A DNA stretch of 64,000 bases from Bisporella sp. PMI_857 (lineage: Eukaryota > Ascomycota > Leotiomycetes > Helotiales > Helotiaceae), in assembly GCA_021307315.1 (NCBI GenBank), contig JAJSPD010000013.1, positions 62,001 through 126,000 on the forward strand, in the 5' to 3' direction. Both the position numbers and the translations under genes were made by a program. The notes beneath the pieces were generated by a model. It saw only the letters and a program-made list of their open reading frames with translations. It did no database searches and had not been told where the DNA came from. Below, piece by piece: positions 24,993 through 37,008 of the stretch; the stretch's first letter is position 1, and each line of letters starts with the position of its first letter.

Positions 24993-27900
24993 TCAATTAT
25001 GCCGGTCTCTTTCCATATTTTCAAACATCTTCTCAACTTCCCCCCAAACTTTCTTTGATATAGGAGCCTTCCGCAACTCTTTTGCAACTAAATGATCAGT
25101 GAATTCATTGCAAAATATCTTCCACTTCAAGTAACCGTTCACTGGCTTATCAAAATCTGTGTCCGAGTTATCGCCTCCTGAGTCGCTATCTGAGTCTGAG
25201 TCGCCTCCTCGCTTCGCGCTCCTTTTCTTGGCCTTCTTTATAAATGAGAGCGGTTCGTCAGAGAGGTTGAGCATATTTTTAAGAACGTCCAATTGCAGTT
25301 TATCCTCATCTTTGAGCGGAACACATGGCCCTTGGATATTGAGACGACACTCTTGATACTATAGCGCAATAAATTAATGATCGAGCCTAAATTGGTTGCA
25401 GATATGCCTACCATGCCTACCCAATCGAACTCAGTAAAATGACTCAAAACTAGTTCCTCGCAGCCAAAGGCGACTTGTTCCACCTCGGCATAAAGCTCAT
25501 TTTCCAAATTCTTGTCCGCCCAGAACATCCTTTCTCCTCTGGCTTCATCCTTTTTCCGATTGACGCTCAGGCTTAGCATAAGTACCGTTGCATCCATACT
25601 AGCTTCAAAAATCTCGAATCCAGGAACAGACACTTCGCTCTTCTCTTCTCGCTCTTCAGCACGCTGTGCAGTCATAAGCCGCAATAACATGGGATGGTGT
25701 GAGCCGCCATTTTTTGGAATGAGGTTTCCTAGTGTCGTCATAAATTTGAAAAACCAACCATCCCTGTATTTCTTTTGAAACTCCGAAGGTCCTCCACTAT
25801 CATGGCCTGGTCGATTGGGTGCATATACGGCTGCGGCTGCTAACACAATTAATAATTTTGAAGTGAGTGTGTAAGCCCCGACCCTTCCGGCTTCGAGACT
25901 AGCAAGGGCTCCAAGAGCTTGCGTAAGCGATTGACCATCATCGCGGGCATCTACGGCTTCTTCGACTGCCTTGAATGCATGCTCTCGTGCCTCTTTCCAG
26001 CATTCCAGTTTCGAGAAACATAGACAGGCGAGAAGAGAATTCTGAGATCTCAAAGGTGGACTCTGTAGGTCTTCTTGTGGCATGGGCAACGATGCGTAGG
26101 CTTTCAGGTGACGCAAAGCCTCAGCCCATTTGCGACTGCCTATGAGCATCTGCGCAGTTCGCATATGTACTAAGGCCAGACCACTGCTCCCTGCAACGTC
26201 AGATTGAATAAGGAATGTCTTTAATAGCGAGGCTTCCGTCTCTTCACTAATGTCTTTTGTTAGCTCAACCGTACCCATGCCCGTGACTAATGTTTCGCCG
26301 CCCGCTCCGCCATATACTTGCAGAAACCTGGAGTCCAAATGTTTGTTGCGAGGTGGGACAGGAAGTACGTTACGGACTTTGTGAGCTCGTAGACCGAGTT
26401 ACGGAGCAAGAACTGCACGTCTTCATAAAACGTCATGGCCTCGCTTCCGTCCCACATATCATATTCTATAACGGTATCGAGGATCGATTTTTTCATCTGG
26501 GTGAGTTAATGAAGCGTCGGGAAGCTGTTATTGCGCACCTTGCATTGAGTAAGCCACTGAAACAGGGTTGGGATGAGTGATGACCGGCGGATGTCCTTGG
26601 GGAGGTGTGTTGATGGCGGTGCAGAAAGAGCAGCCAGTTGCATGGCATGCGACTTCTCTCGATCACCTCTCAGAAAACGCAGGTTCGCTTCAAAAGTATA
26701 TATGTCCCTCAAAGTATTTTCGATGGCTATTTCGAGCTTGACTCCTTCTCGGAGCCGATCACGGTGCCTCTCGATCAAGTCTCTTGCCTCACTGAGATAA
26801 ATGAGAGGATCGGGCAAGCCATTTCGATGAGATGACATGCGGGCCAAGGCGGCGGCCTGAAACACTACTATGTATACGAAGCTAGGAGCATCAAGAAGTG
26901 TCGGAGTTTCATGTGTGAAGGGCAGGCACTTTTGATATAAACCATTCAGAGCATCACTAACCGGGTACAATACCTCTTTCCTTATTTCAAAGACAGCAGC
27001 AACCAGATGGATGGCTCCGCCGAAAAGTTGTGGCATTGACCGCCAGAATTTAGCATTTGCTTCCACCATGGGCTGATCTGTCGACATCCAGGAGAGTGCA
27101 TCAATAAGCGAGGGAATATCTTTGAATGTTCTCTGTAGAGCCCCCATCACCCCGGATCGTTTTTCAGATGTTGGTACTTGTAGCAAGCCAGATTTCCACA
27201 TCTCTGATGCTCCAAGCCCGCCGATAAAAATTTTCAGGAACAAAGCTGTACATCTTGATAAGTTATATATTGCAGACACGCATCGCCTCAAGGAGCACAT
27301 ATTGTTATAATGCTCCTCATCATCATAGCCCCAATTTGAAATGCGCGAAATGAGTGTAAACAATGGGTGTATCTGATAACACTGATTTGAGTCGGAACCC
27401 TCCAGAGCTTCCGTAGCATTAGCAAAGCTTGACTCCTGATCTGGCCACTCGACTTGGATAACTCCAGCCTCTTCCATAGTTTTACACAGGTCGTTGACAT
27501 GCTTTCTAAGATTGAGAGTTTCTACCAGCTCATCATATTGTTTTTGTGTGGTCAATTGTGCGCTCATCATCCTGCATATCTCGCTCTCGTCCATCTGGAG
27601 AGCCAGTTCAAATGGTGTCAAAGTGCCGTTCCACTTTTGGTGGAGTACAAGGATCAACTGATACCAGAAGCTACATTCATTTGTTGCAGGTAAATACCCA
27701 AGACCGCCCGACACCCAAAACATTGAGAAAGGGCGTCTGCTCTCATCAGCACCTCCATTCCAGTCCAAACTCGCTAACTTCTGCAGTTCCGAAATGGATC
27801 TGCCACCGCCACTAAAAGCTAATGAAGAATCTTCCTCGTCCATCACGAATCCTGAAATGCACATTTTCCAATAAGCATCTGGCGGAGATAGGGCTTCTTT

Positions 27901-28851
27901 TACCATTGCTCCGTAGCAAACCTCTATGGCCAGTGGATTGAACTGAAGAAGGTCTATGAGAGCAGAGAGATCTGCTTTTGCCCCAGAATATTCGTACCTC
28001 CTTTTGTCAGCTTTCATTAAATGCAGTTTTCGTTCCCCAATTTTTAAGGCCGTTGATAATGAGAGGCGTGGAAGATGAAACCAGAGTGACTCTTGGCCTG
28101 GGAATGTATCTGTAAACCAAGTTCGATAGCGGCTTGTTACTATAATCTTGCTTTGCCCTTTGGAGATCTGGTCAATGAAATCACCAAGTGCATACATAGC
28201 CATAGAGGATGCAATTAATGAATCTCTACATATGAGTGTAGATCCTGCAGTCATAGCCGTGGTAGGAGTGATCTTATTTTCCTTCATGCACAAATGGAAG
28301 TCTGCGTTATCAAACACAATGAGGTAGCGACCCGCACGCAATTCGTCTTTCAACTCGACTTTCTGCTCAGCAGTCAATAATTTTTCACTACGGTACCAAG
28401 GCTGGGATAATTTGTTTGGCCATAAAGCTTTGAAAATGAAGAGTAGAGCTTGACCTATGAAGTCTGGCTTCGCTGCAGTGCAAGGCAAGCCTTCATGAGC
28501 ACCTTCTGGCATGGCAACTTTCCTACAGTCAATGTAGAATATATCTTGGATAAAACCCGTCGATCTCCACCAGTCAGAGATATGCCGCACAAACAAGCTT
28601 TTGCCACTCCCTGCTCTTTCTTGTATAAAGCAGAAATTTTTGTTTGGTTGCTCCATCAGTTGTTCAAGTTGACTGATGGTAGAATCTCTACCCTCAATTG
28701 GGGGATCGATTGATTCGAAACGGAAGCCTTTCTGCAAAAGTGATGAATAGAATAATTGGTCCTTGGAAGGCTGCTTCGAGTCCAGTCTTAGGATCTTCGC
28801 CGTAGACGTGGACGAGGAGTCAGGTGAAGGACTCTTGAAAGCCTCTTTCAT
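24993..28851 (-). CDS. NB-ARC/TPR STAND ATPase (NLR-like protein)
   Basis: Minus-strand exons 26539-28851, 26318-26496, 25412-26246 and 24993-25358 join in frame to 1230 residues. A nucleotide-binding domain begins near residue 55: P-loop QERAGSGKS at about 78-85, Walker B RYLIVFDNAD at about 175-184, an NB-ARC-type sensor KIIVTSRYR near 235-243, and an NPLAIEV motif near 305. A helical winged-helix-like region follows, then a long TPR-like solenoid through exon 3. The C-terminus has a Ser/Asp run after a basic patch (KKAKKRSAKRGGDSDSDS) and ends MERDRHN. Fungal NLRs of this build act in non-self recognition and programmed cell death. No N-terminal effector domain is included from the first ATG; an extension upstream is possible. 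Confidence 0.85.
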
Positions 28852-29175
28852 CGCCTCCAAAAAGTCATTCGCCCATCGATTGTCTTCCAGTGCTCTGCAC
28901 TTCTTGATTCAACCTTGGCACTCGGCGAAATTTCCGAAATGTCATACTCTTCGAACTTCGACATGTAGACGACCGGGACAATATCGTCTCGTACATGAAC
29001 TTGCCACCCGCCCATTCCAAGCCTATCTCCTTCGTTTCTGAGTGCTGCACGACCTTCTCTGACCAGAGAACTTGATACTCCTGGAAGAAGTGATGCTTAC
29101 CATCTCACAGTGCTGTACTAGTAGAATAAACACTTTCAGCACTTCAGTCAAGGAACGTTCTTGAAAATCGACTAG
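28852..29175 (-). other. Possible N-terminal extension of the NLR gene
   Basis: Upstream of the NLR ATG, coding-like minus-strand sequence continues. One frame reads ALEDNRWANDFLEAM directly into the NLR. A neighbouring frame carries DDIVPVVYMSKFEEYDISE, and another carries HLVDFQERSLTEVLKVF near 29100-29170. Frame changes and stops prevent a single model. This could be the real 5' exons with unrecognised introns, or a frameshifted, decayed effector domain. Confidence 0.35.
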
Positions 29176-29317
29176 ATGTATGATTACGCTGAGGCTCTTG
29201 ATTTGCCGCTATCATGTGTTTAATTCTGGTCGGTGTACTCGAAATGAATCTGAACGGTCACACATTTATACTTTGAAAATATGGCGGCACGGGAAAATCA
29301 AGAAGAGCAATGACATT

Positions 29318-29430
29318 ATGCCTATTGGTCGTATCGGCGAGTCGTTTGAAATTGCTAACGCCGCGGTCTTGGCTTCCGACCAAGCCAACAACATAAATGG
29401 TAGTGATCCAGTTGTATTGATGGGAGCCTA
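29318..29430 (+). pseudogene. Short-chain dehydrogenase/reductase C-terminal relic
   Basis: The frame starting at 29318 reads MPIGRIGESFEIANAAVL followed by SDQANNINGSDPVV. This is the conserved C-terminal signature of classical SDR enzymes (P-x-GR-x-G-x-P-E-E-I-A ... LAS-x-x-A-x-x-I-N-G). The NAD-binding motif, the catalytic Tyr-x-x-x-Lys and the rest of the protein are absent nearby, so this is a fragment wedged between the NLR and the thioesterase gene. Confidence 0.65.
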
Positions 29431-30047
29431 CTTTTCTGACTGGGCAAGGAAACGAGAATGTGAAGTCGAGCATAATGTCTTTGAAATTACATCTCAAGCC
29501 TCATTGCCATTGTTGAACACTACGTTGGCCCGAGGCAGTAGTTCCTTAATAATAAGGGTTAATTCTTTGGCGGCCGAATTATTACATGGCATAAGCCTGT
29601 ACATAACACTGATAGAGTATTTCACTTATTGCTGATCGTTGTCGCGTCTATGCTACGTGCAAAAGCAATATTCAGCCGCTATATAGACTACTGTCTAACA
29701 GAAGCTCAACTGCCTACCCAGACACCTTGATGTTGAAAGATAAAGTGGGATCCGAATGTGTCGGTATTTGTGCCAAGCAAGGTTCAAGGATTTCACGTGG
29801 TTGTGGAGCATCGGGCCTCGTTTGGGAGTAAAACGCCGTGCCTCGGTAATGTAAGGTTAAGGGAAGGTTGCTTGAATGATCAATTACAAAGAGTCATTTT
29901 TCAATGGCATAAGATACATCTTTGTCCCTGGCAGAAACTATCCTGTAGCCAGATAATAGAACCACAGTGTTCAAAAGCATTCCTCCCCTTCCTTTCTCCC
30001 AAAACCTAAGGCGGCAGCAGCTGGTCAAATCACCAGTCTGGTTCAAG

Positions 30048-31212
30048 ATGGCTGACCATCCCACACTTGTTCGGCCGCCTCCCATTGATCCCTCAAAATC
30101 GGCGATAGAAAATGTCCTAGAGCTTACAGAATTAAGTGCAATCGCTCCGGTATGCGACGTGTTGCTCTTTCTGAAGCAATCATCTAACATATAATTAGGA
30201 TATCTTTACAAATACACGCCCTCTCTGGCACCCACCTGGAGCTCGTGGCATCTATGGCGGCGCTGTCATAGCTCAATGTCTTTCCGCAGCACAACGTACC
30301 GTACCCTCAAACTTCACAGTTCATAGCATGCATTGCTACTTCGTTCTCGCAGGCGACTCTGAAATACCTGTTATGTATTATGTCGAGCATGTCCGAGAAG
30401 GAAAATCATATGCTACACGCACAGTGCAGGCACGCCAGCGTGGGAAGTGCATATTTACAACCACGATGTCCTTCGTACGGGAGAACTCTGGAGGATCAAG
30501 TCCTGTCAGCCACGCTGTACCATTACCGACAAACATAGTAGTGCCAGCAGAGGACAGGGAACAAGACCCATTGGAGAAGAGATTTAATGGTGGTAGTCCG
30601 TTCGTGAGCCAGCGGGTTGAAATGTTGAATAAGGACAGTAAGTCGCCACATGCCAAAAAAACGAGACAATGGATCAGAGCCCGAGGGAGGATCAGTCCGG
30701 AGGGCGGGCATGAAGCCCACCTCTCTGCGCTCGCATACATGTCCGACTCTTACTTTATTGGTACCGTGTCACGAATTCACAACCTATGGCGATTTGGGGC
30801 ACCAACAAATGCCAAGTCAAAAGCCATTGAGACCGGGGATGACGAGATTGCGCTACGCGAAAAATATGTGAAGTTATTGAAAACACAAGAAGGATACGGG
30901 GATGATTTGGAGAACGCTTTGAAAAGGCCCGAGGTTGGAATGATGGTCAGTTTGGATCATAGCATCTACTTCCACGAACCGAGAAAGTTTAGAGCAGACG
31001 AGTGGATGTTCGCAGAGATGTCGAGTCCTTGGAGTGGTGATGGCCGGGGTGTTGTCACCCAGCATATTTTTACAAAGGATGGAACTTTGATAGCTACCTG
31101 CTTTCAAGAGGTAGGCCGGCCTTGCATAATTCAACACGTATCGCACTAACTACAGATACAGGGCGTAGTCAGATTGAAAGAGGAACGCATTCCCGCAAAG
31201 CCAAAGCTCTGA
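30048..31212 (+). CDS. TesB-type acyl-CoA thioesterase II
   Basis: Exons 30048-30149, 30199-31110 and 31162-31212 give 354 residues. The N-terminal hot-dog domain shows LWHPPGARGIYGGAVIAQ, followed by HSMHCYFVLAGD and a strand with EGKSYATRTVQARQ. The C-terminal hot-dog domain carries the catalytic-type SLDHSIYFHEP motif and DEWMFAEMSSPWSGDGRG. This is the double hot-dog layout of E. coli TesB and peroxisomal ACOT8, which hydrolyse acyl-CoA to free acid and CoA. The last residues are AKPKL; PKL is a weak variant of the SKL-type peroxisomal signal, so peroxisomal location is possible but not shown. It lies alone between the SDR relic and the secreted-protein gene. Confidence 0.9.
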
Positions 31213-32542
31213 CATACGTTTTGTCAGATGGTAAGATAGATGTGGTTTTCGATACTAAGATAGACTGTATTAATTGTTAGATAATTTTGAGTAGAAGTGC
31301 TACGTATGTTGCTTAGTTTGTTGTTCTAACTCATCCAATCTTACGCCCTGTAGTCTAGTGCGTCATTTCTGGATGGCCAGTCTCGTGGCTTAAAATATAG
31401 CTGTGCGAGATATATTACGAGTGAAAGCCCAGACAATGCTTTAGTTTGCATTATACCCTTGAGGACAATGTCATTTCGTTTCAGGGTATATCAGTAGTGT
31501 TGTAACATTGAGCCTCACCAAAGCCTTCCATCATTCCAACTCCGACAGCAGGCTAATTTGTTCGTTCCAAGCCATGACGACACGATGACGTTCAGGCATT
31601 CCTCGAAGGTTAAAGTTTCGTATCTTCCTTTCATAGCTTCGAGAGGCCTTTTCCGTATTTGAGTCAGAATGCCCCTCGTGACCTACTCATATACGAACCA
31701 TGGCAAGGTCACTTGACTTTCACAACGACTCATACCTCCATCTTCTGCTACAAGTGTCGGTGTGATGCTGATTTTGAATTAAGAGAGAGTTTTAAGAGCT
31801 CGGGTTGCTTTATCCAGTAGGGTAAAAATTTGCAATGCAAGGTGCTTCATATTTGGTTGCTCAGCTATCATATTACATCTTGGCATCTTACAATCTCACG
31901 TCGTATTTCTCCACACCACTGTTGTTTCTACCTATGCACATCCTTGGACATCTTGGATCGGCTGTGTACCCAGTACCAAGTTTTGGAGTTTGGGAAAGCC
32001 TAAGCTTCTCTATAAGCGTACAGCGACGCATTCAGCCTTATGGAGAGTAAGCTGTTTCATGTTTGCTGACGCAAACATCCAGCTCATATCTAACAGGGCT
32101 GTGATTCTCAGTTGTTGGTTTTATTCGCATGTTGTATCTATACTGCGGCTCTGTTAATATCATTATCGCTATGACCGACAAAAAGTCATCAGCTATCAGA
32201 TACAGAACGTGGAAGTTGGAAGGCTGAGCCGCCGCCATGCCTCCTTTTATTCGTGTCAGGCATTCAGATCAATCTCTAGGCCGCAACAGATCGTCAATAT
32301 ACGAAGTCAGTAGACCTTCTGCTAAGTAAGATGATGGAAGATGCTGAGAAATGGCCGACAATGCCGCCGCCTCAATACGAATCTCTTTTTCGAGTTAGAG
32401 TCGATTGCAAGCTATATAAATCTCTAGCATATCTTCAGTCCATAATCACAGCACTTCCAACTCGTCTCAAATCAATATCTGAAGCATATTCAATACCGAT
32501 AATTCTCGCATAAGTTAATTTTTCGCCTCCACAAGCCTCAAA
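31213..32542. other. Intergenic, no supported gene
   Basis: About 1.3 kb, AT-rich, with the 3' UTR of the thioesterase gene at its left and the promoter of the secreted-protein gene at its right (TATAAA near 32415). The short frames on both strands are not convincing. Confidence 0.55.
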
Positions 32543-33258
32543 ATGCAGATTTCAAACATTCTTAGTGTCGCTGCTTTCTTTGCCTTCGTCCACTCTCTTC
32601 CCACTGAGAAAAGGACAGTCGCCGTGGATGTAACATTCTACGGTGCCGCAGATGCCAAATATACCCTGAGTGTACCTCTCGATGGTTCCGCAGTCCTAAC
32701 AAGTGAGTGGTGGTCCCTTCAACTTGCTCCCGTAATTTAGCCATGCTTGTACTAACCTGACCTGACAGACAACGTCTTAAGTATCTCAAGGGTCTCATCG
32801 AGCATCAACGTCGCTAAGCAATGCACCCTCAAAACCGTCGACTACCCGCCCGCACTCGTCGAAGGACCTCCTGGTAGCTGGCAAGTTGGGCCACCTCAGA
32901 CTGTGACATCTATCGCCTGCACAAGTGCCAATGGCCAAAGCTTACCTGTCCCCACCGTCTCGATTCAGTTTAATGGAGCTGCGGATGCGAAATACTCCTT
33001 AACCGTCCCGCTTAATGGAGATCTTATCCCTACCAGTATGTTACGTTCTTCTTTGTTGATGCAACATGAGCTAATGGTTCCTTAGATAACGTGTTGTCCA
33101 TCTCTACCATCGTTACTACTTATGTTGATCTTCCTTACTGCAACATTCAGTATGTGGACGGCAAGGCTGCGCTTGTTAAGATCGCTCCCGATACTTGGGC
33201 CGTGGGTCCTCCTCAGACTATCAAGAGCATCCAGTGCTGGCAATATCACACCTTGTAA
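32543..33258 (+). CDS. Small secreted protein with two tandem repeats
   Basis: Exons 32543-32702, 32769-33035 and 33086-33258 give 199 residues. A signal peptide (MQISNILSVAAFFAFVHS) is followed by LPTEKR, a possible Kex2 site. Two homologous units follow. Each starts with a strand (VDVTFYGAADAKYTLSVPLD; VSIQFNGAADAKYSLTVPLN) and continues with NNVLSIS, one cysteine, VGPPQT and a second cysteine. The introns interrupt both units at the same codon, just before NNVLSIS. Four cysteines in total outside the signal peptide could form one disulfide per unit. No known family is recognised. Size, secretion and cysteines fit an effector-like or surface protein, but that is inference. Confidence 0.85.
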
Positions 33259-34442
33259 TACCGTCAATCGTTGATTCTTTCGACTTGAAGACATCGTCCA
33301 AGACCATGTCAGAAGAGTAGGCCTCATCGAGAGTCTCTGAATGGAAGTCATGTTTTGGCATGCGAAAATGATTAATGATTGGAGTTTTTGGGATAAGCTA
33401 AGCACACACTCATTTAGTATGTGTGGAGGAGTGTTAGGCATGGAAGCATTCGATTGAAATAGTATAATCTACATTCGTTATTAGTTTAAAATATTGCATA
33501 TGCGCTTTAAACTCATTTCAGTAACCTTACAGGTTGTTTCAGTACACTTAATGTTGAGTTGCGGACGCCATCGGCCATATCTGTGGCTCGTATAAGGCAC
33601 ATGTGATCTTCGTGCCTAAGTAAAAGGGCTATTTTAAGACACAGTAATTATATGCATCATTGTGTAATCTCACCCGGATACAATCGGTGACCGAATGATG
33701 GGAAGGGTTCTAGAGAGTCCTCAGCACTTATGGCTACGACCTTGGAGATGGAATGCCCACCAGATTTTCACCTTCGAAGGAAGATCCGCTGTTAAATGTT
33801 TCACAATATTGTTTCACTGGCCCAAGAACCACTAGCATCCCTCTTGAATCCGGTTCTAGACATATGAGCATATAAAAGACCAACCTCCTCTGAAAAGTGG
33901 ACGGGCGAGAGTTTGAGCTTCCAGCTTGCAGGCGCAGGATGTCATGGAATAATTATCCACATCTACCGCGGAGCTTAAGTGCTCAATAAGACGTTCGTGC
34001 ATTGAATCTGCCTTAGATAAGCATGTCGTAAGAATGCACTTGTCATCGAGAACAATAATCCTCTAATTCCAGCTATCGAAGCCATTATCCAGGCTAGCAT
34101 GCAGCTCTAGGAACACTCTACTTAACTTCATTCTCAAGGCTTTTTATTCACTGAGGAACTATCTTGATTAGGCATAGGTACAATTTTGGAAGTCGCGAGA
34201 CAAATATGTGCTCCTTGCCGAGAGATTATGGAGTGGATATAATCAGGCGAAGAATCTTAACCATATGCTCTTGCCAATAAATAATTTTCTGAGGGCCTAG
34301 ACTAAAACTACGGTCAGTTCTTATCGTGTGTACCTTCTTCTTCTACTGTCTCCAGGTCCTACAACGTACTTGTACTTATACCAAAACCTTTCATTATATG
34401 AATTTTTGCCGTCCTAGAAATCTACTATCATTGTTATCCCAA
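33259..34442. other. Intergenic, no supported gene
   Basis: About 1.2 kb with short, weak frames only. It holds the 3' end of the secreted-protein gene and the upstream region of the DUF2235 gene. Confidence 0.55.
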
Positions 34443-36366
34443 ATGGTTAAAGCAGACGTAGGTACACGACTAATCGTCGCATGCGACGGAACATGGCAGT
34501 CAGCATCGACTGGACCTCCCGCCGAAACAACTAACGTGGTGAGTCTCGATCTCTGTTTCCTGGACATCAACCTTTCAAGCTGATATAATAGACACATTTC
34601 TGTCGTGCACTTGTTTCCCATGATCTCAGGCAGGGAAATAGAAGGAAGCGTAAACAGATTGTCTTTCACCAATCTGGCGTAGGCAGCGAAACAACAATAT
34701 CCCCTTTGCGGCACATGTTCGTAGGTTAGTAGCATATTTTGAATGGTTGGTACAGCCCAGCTGACAATGAATATGAGGATCGACTGGTTCAGGTTTAGAA
34801 GATCACTCAAGAGAAGCGTACATGTTCATCACGGATAACTACAAGAAAGGAGACGAGATATTTCTATTCGGGTTCTCCCGTGGTGCCTATACGGCACGCA
34901 CGATCGCTGCTTTCAGTAGGTTCCTTCTTTCTCCGCGCACAAAGATCTCTTGTTGAATTCGATATAGTTGGAGCCATCGGTGTCTTGAATCCAAGTGGAA
35001 TGGAGTTTTACAAATCTATTTACGAACTATACAAGAACGCCAAAACAGATAAGCAATGGGACCTAAGTGTGGAAGAGTTTGTACGAATAAACAAACTCGA
35101 TGAATTTCAATGGCGGACACCACCTGCGGAAGTGATCATCAAAGTCGTTGGTTGTTGGGAAACGGTTGGTGCTCTTGGTGGTATGTGATTCAGGTGCTTT
35201 TATATATTTCACACACTATAAGATACGGTATTACTGACCACAGCTTTCTTTCATAGTCCCAAAGACAACCATCTTGGACTGGCTTGGTTTAAACGATGGG
35301 TATAACTTTCTCGACATTCAACTACCCCCACGTGTCGAATATGCATTCCAAGCACTTGCACTGTAGGTAGTTTTCTGGCTGTAGATATTCTCTAGCACAA
35401 AGATCTTATCATACTCATAAATCTAGGGATGAACATCGATCTTCTTTTTATCCCACAATATGGCATTTGGATCCCAAAGCAGAGGCTATATACGATTCCA
35501 GTGGAGACGTCATTGAGCCTATGCTGATACAATGCTGGTTTCCTGGTCATCACAACGATGTTGGTGGTAACGACGCAGAGCACAAAACGGCCAATAGCGC
35601 TTTAGCATGGATGGTTGACCAATGCCAAAGCAGAGGGCTTCTCCAGTTTGATATGGAATATCTCAAAGAGCAAACCCAAAAGACGCGCAATCAATCTAGA
35701 TGCTGGACAACGAATAGAGACCCTTTCACGGCTAGCCTCATCTCAAATGCTTTTTGGAGTCTACTCGGATCGCGTGTGCGTAGGCCTGGAAGAGAGCCGG
35801 TTCCTCGTGGAGCTTCACCTGCTACCGTAAGGTCGAAGTAAGTACTTTTACATGGTTTGCCATTTTTTCCACCTGACATATAATAGAACATACGAATATA
35901 TTCATTATAGCTTGCGCGAGAAAATGACTGAATTGGTACGTACAAAGTATATGCTCATATATCATACAGCTATGGGTTATAAAAATAATATTACAAGACT
36001 GGGCTGACAATGTCTTGCGCTCAGGCAAAGCTGCGCCGTAGCAATTTGCCTAACTGCGAGCTATGCACTAAGGAAAACAAAATTCCTTCCATATCTATGA
36101 GAAACTATGAATTTGACGCAGAACGAAAAGAATGGGTGCTCCGAGGGAAGGATGGCAAAATCAAACCTGAATGTACATTGAGAGAGTATCCTAGACCATT
36201 AAAGGATGATCCAGAAAGTTTGCAGGCTTGGCTCTCAAGCGAGTGGTTGCGTGAGGATGAGGCCAAGGATTATCAAAGAATGATGATAACGGCTGTAGCT
36301 GGAAAGTCTGAAGGTATAGTGATGACTAAACGGACTAAGAGTGTGATGGGCAAGAAACGGAACTGA
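34443..36366 (+). CDS. DUF2235 alpha/beta hydrolase (Tle1-like phospholipase family)
   Basis: Eight exons: 34443-34538, 34592-34724, 34778-34915, 34968-35180, 35257-35362, 35427-35837, 35911-35935 and 36025-36366, giving 487 residues. The N-terminus has the family opening RLIVACDGTWQSA. A strand and nucleophile elbow (DEIFLFGFSRGAYTAR, serine in GFSRG at about residue 110) follow, then VVGCWETVGALG and the catalytic-type WFPGHHNDVGG. DUF2235 proteins include bacterial type VI lipase effectors and many fungal homologues of unknown role. The two last introns are the least certain; the C-terminal 110 residues are highly charged. It is about 0.65 kb upstream of the HET-domain gene, same strand. 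Confidence 0.82.
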
Positions 36367-37008
36367 TATGTTGTAAGCTAGCCTATTTGCAACAAGCTTT
36401 TGTTCCGCCTTAACCTGCGACCATGTGGCTGCTTACTCTACCCCTACTCCAAATAATCTTGCATCAAAGGTTGGTGACATTGTATAATTTGTTCGTGAGT
36501 AGACCCACAGTCGTGGGCTATATCCAGCCGAAATAGCCCTTTGTATAGCCCTAGTTTGTTGTAACGCCATGTATTTAGATTTTGAACAGGGTAATACAGG
36601 CATTTGATTGGCTAAAAGTATGGGTATAGTAAGGGTTTCTTCCATTTCTCGCTTAAAGAGGTCAAACCTAGTATAGACCCATGATTGCCAGATCATTCGT
36701 GTGGGGGTGGGGCTGAAGGTGCGGCTGAAGAATCCCTGGCTATAAGCAAATGCTCTCCCACTGGCTAACGTCGAAAGCAATATCAACACCAACTACCAGG
36801 AGTAACCTTAATGCATGTCTACTTTGTTAATATAATAACCCTCATGAGATTTTACGCCATAACTTGTATCGAAAGAGGTGTATTATGCAGAAAATCTTCA
36901 TTTATAGACATGCTGAATCCTGCAGCCATCAGAATACAACTTTAGAATCGCTCACCGAGAACTCGTTTGGTGCCTAATTGATGGCTGTGCAATCGACACA
37001 ACTCTTGA
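36367..37008. other. Intergenic between DUF2235 and HET genes
   Basis: About 640 bases. A 119-codon minus-strand frame (36433-36792) lacks any domain or credible context, and I do not call it. Confidence 0.5.

Noticed and set aside
36433..36792. A 119-codon minus-strand frame between the DUF2235 and HET genes
   Set aside because: No domain, no intron signals, AT-rich context. It could be a small gene but nothing supports it.
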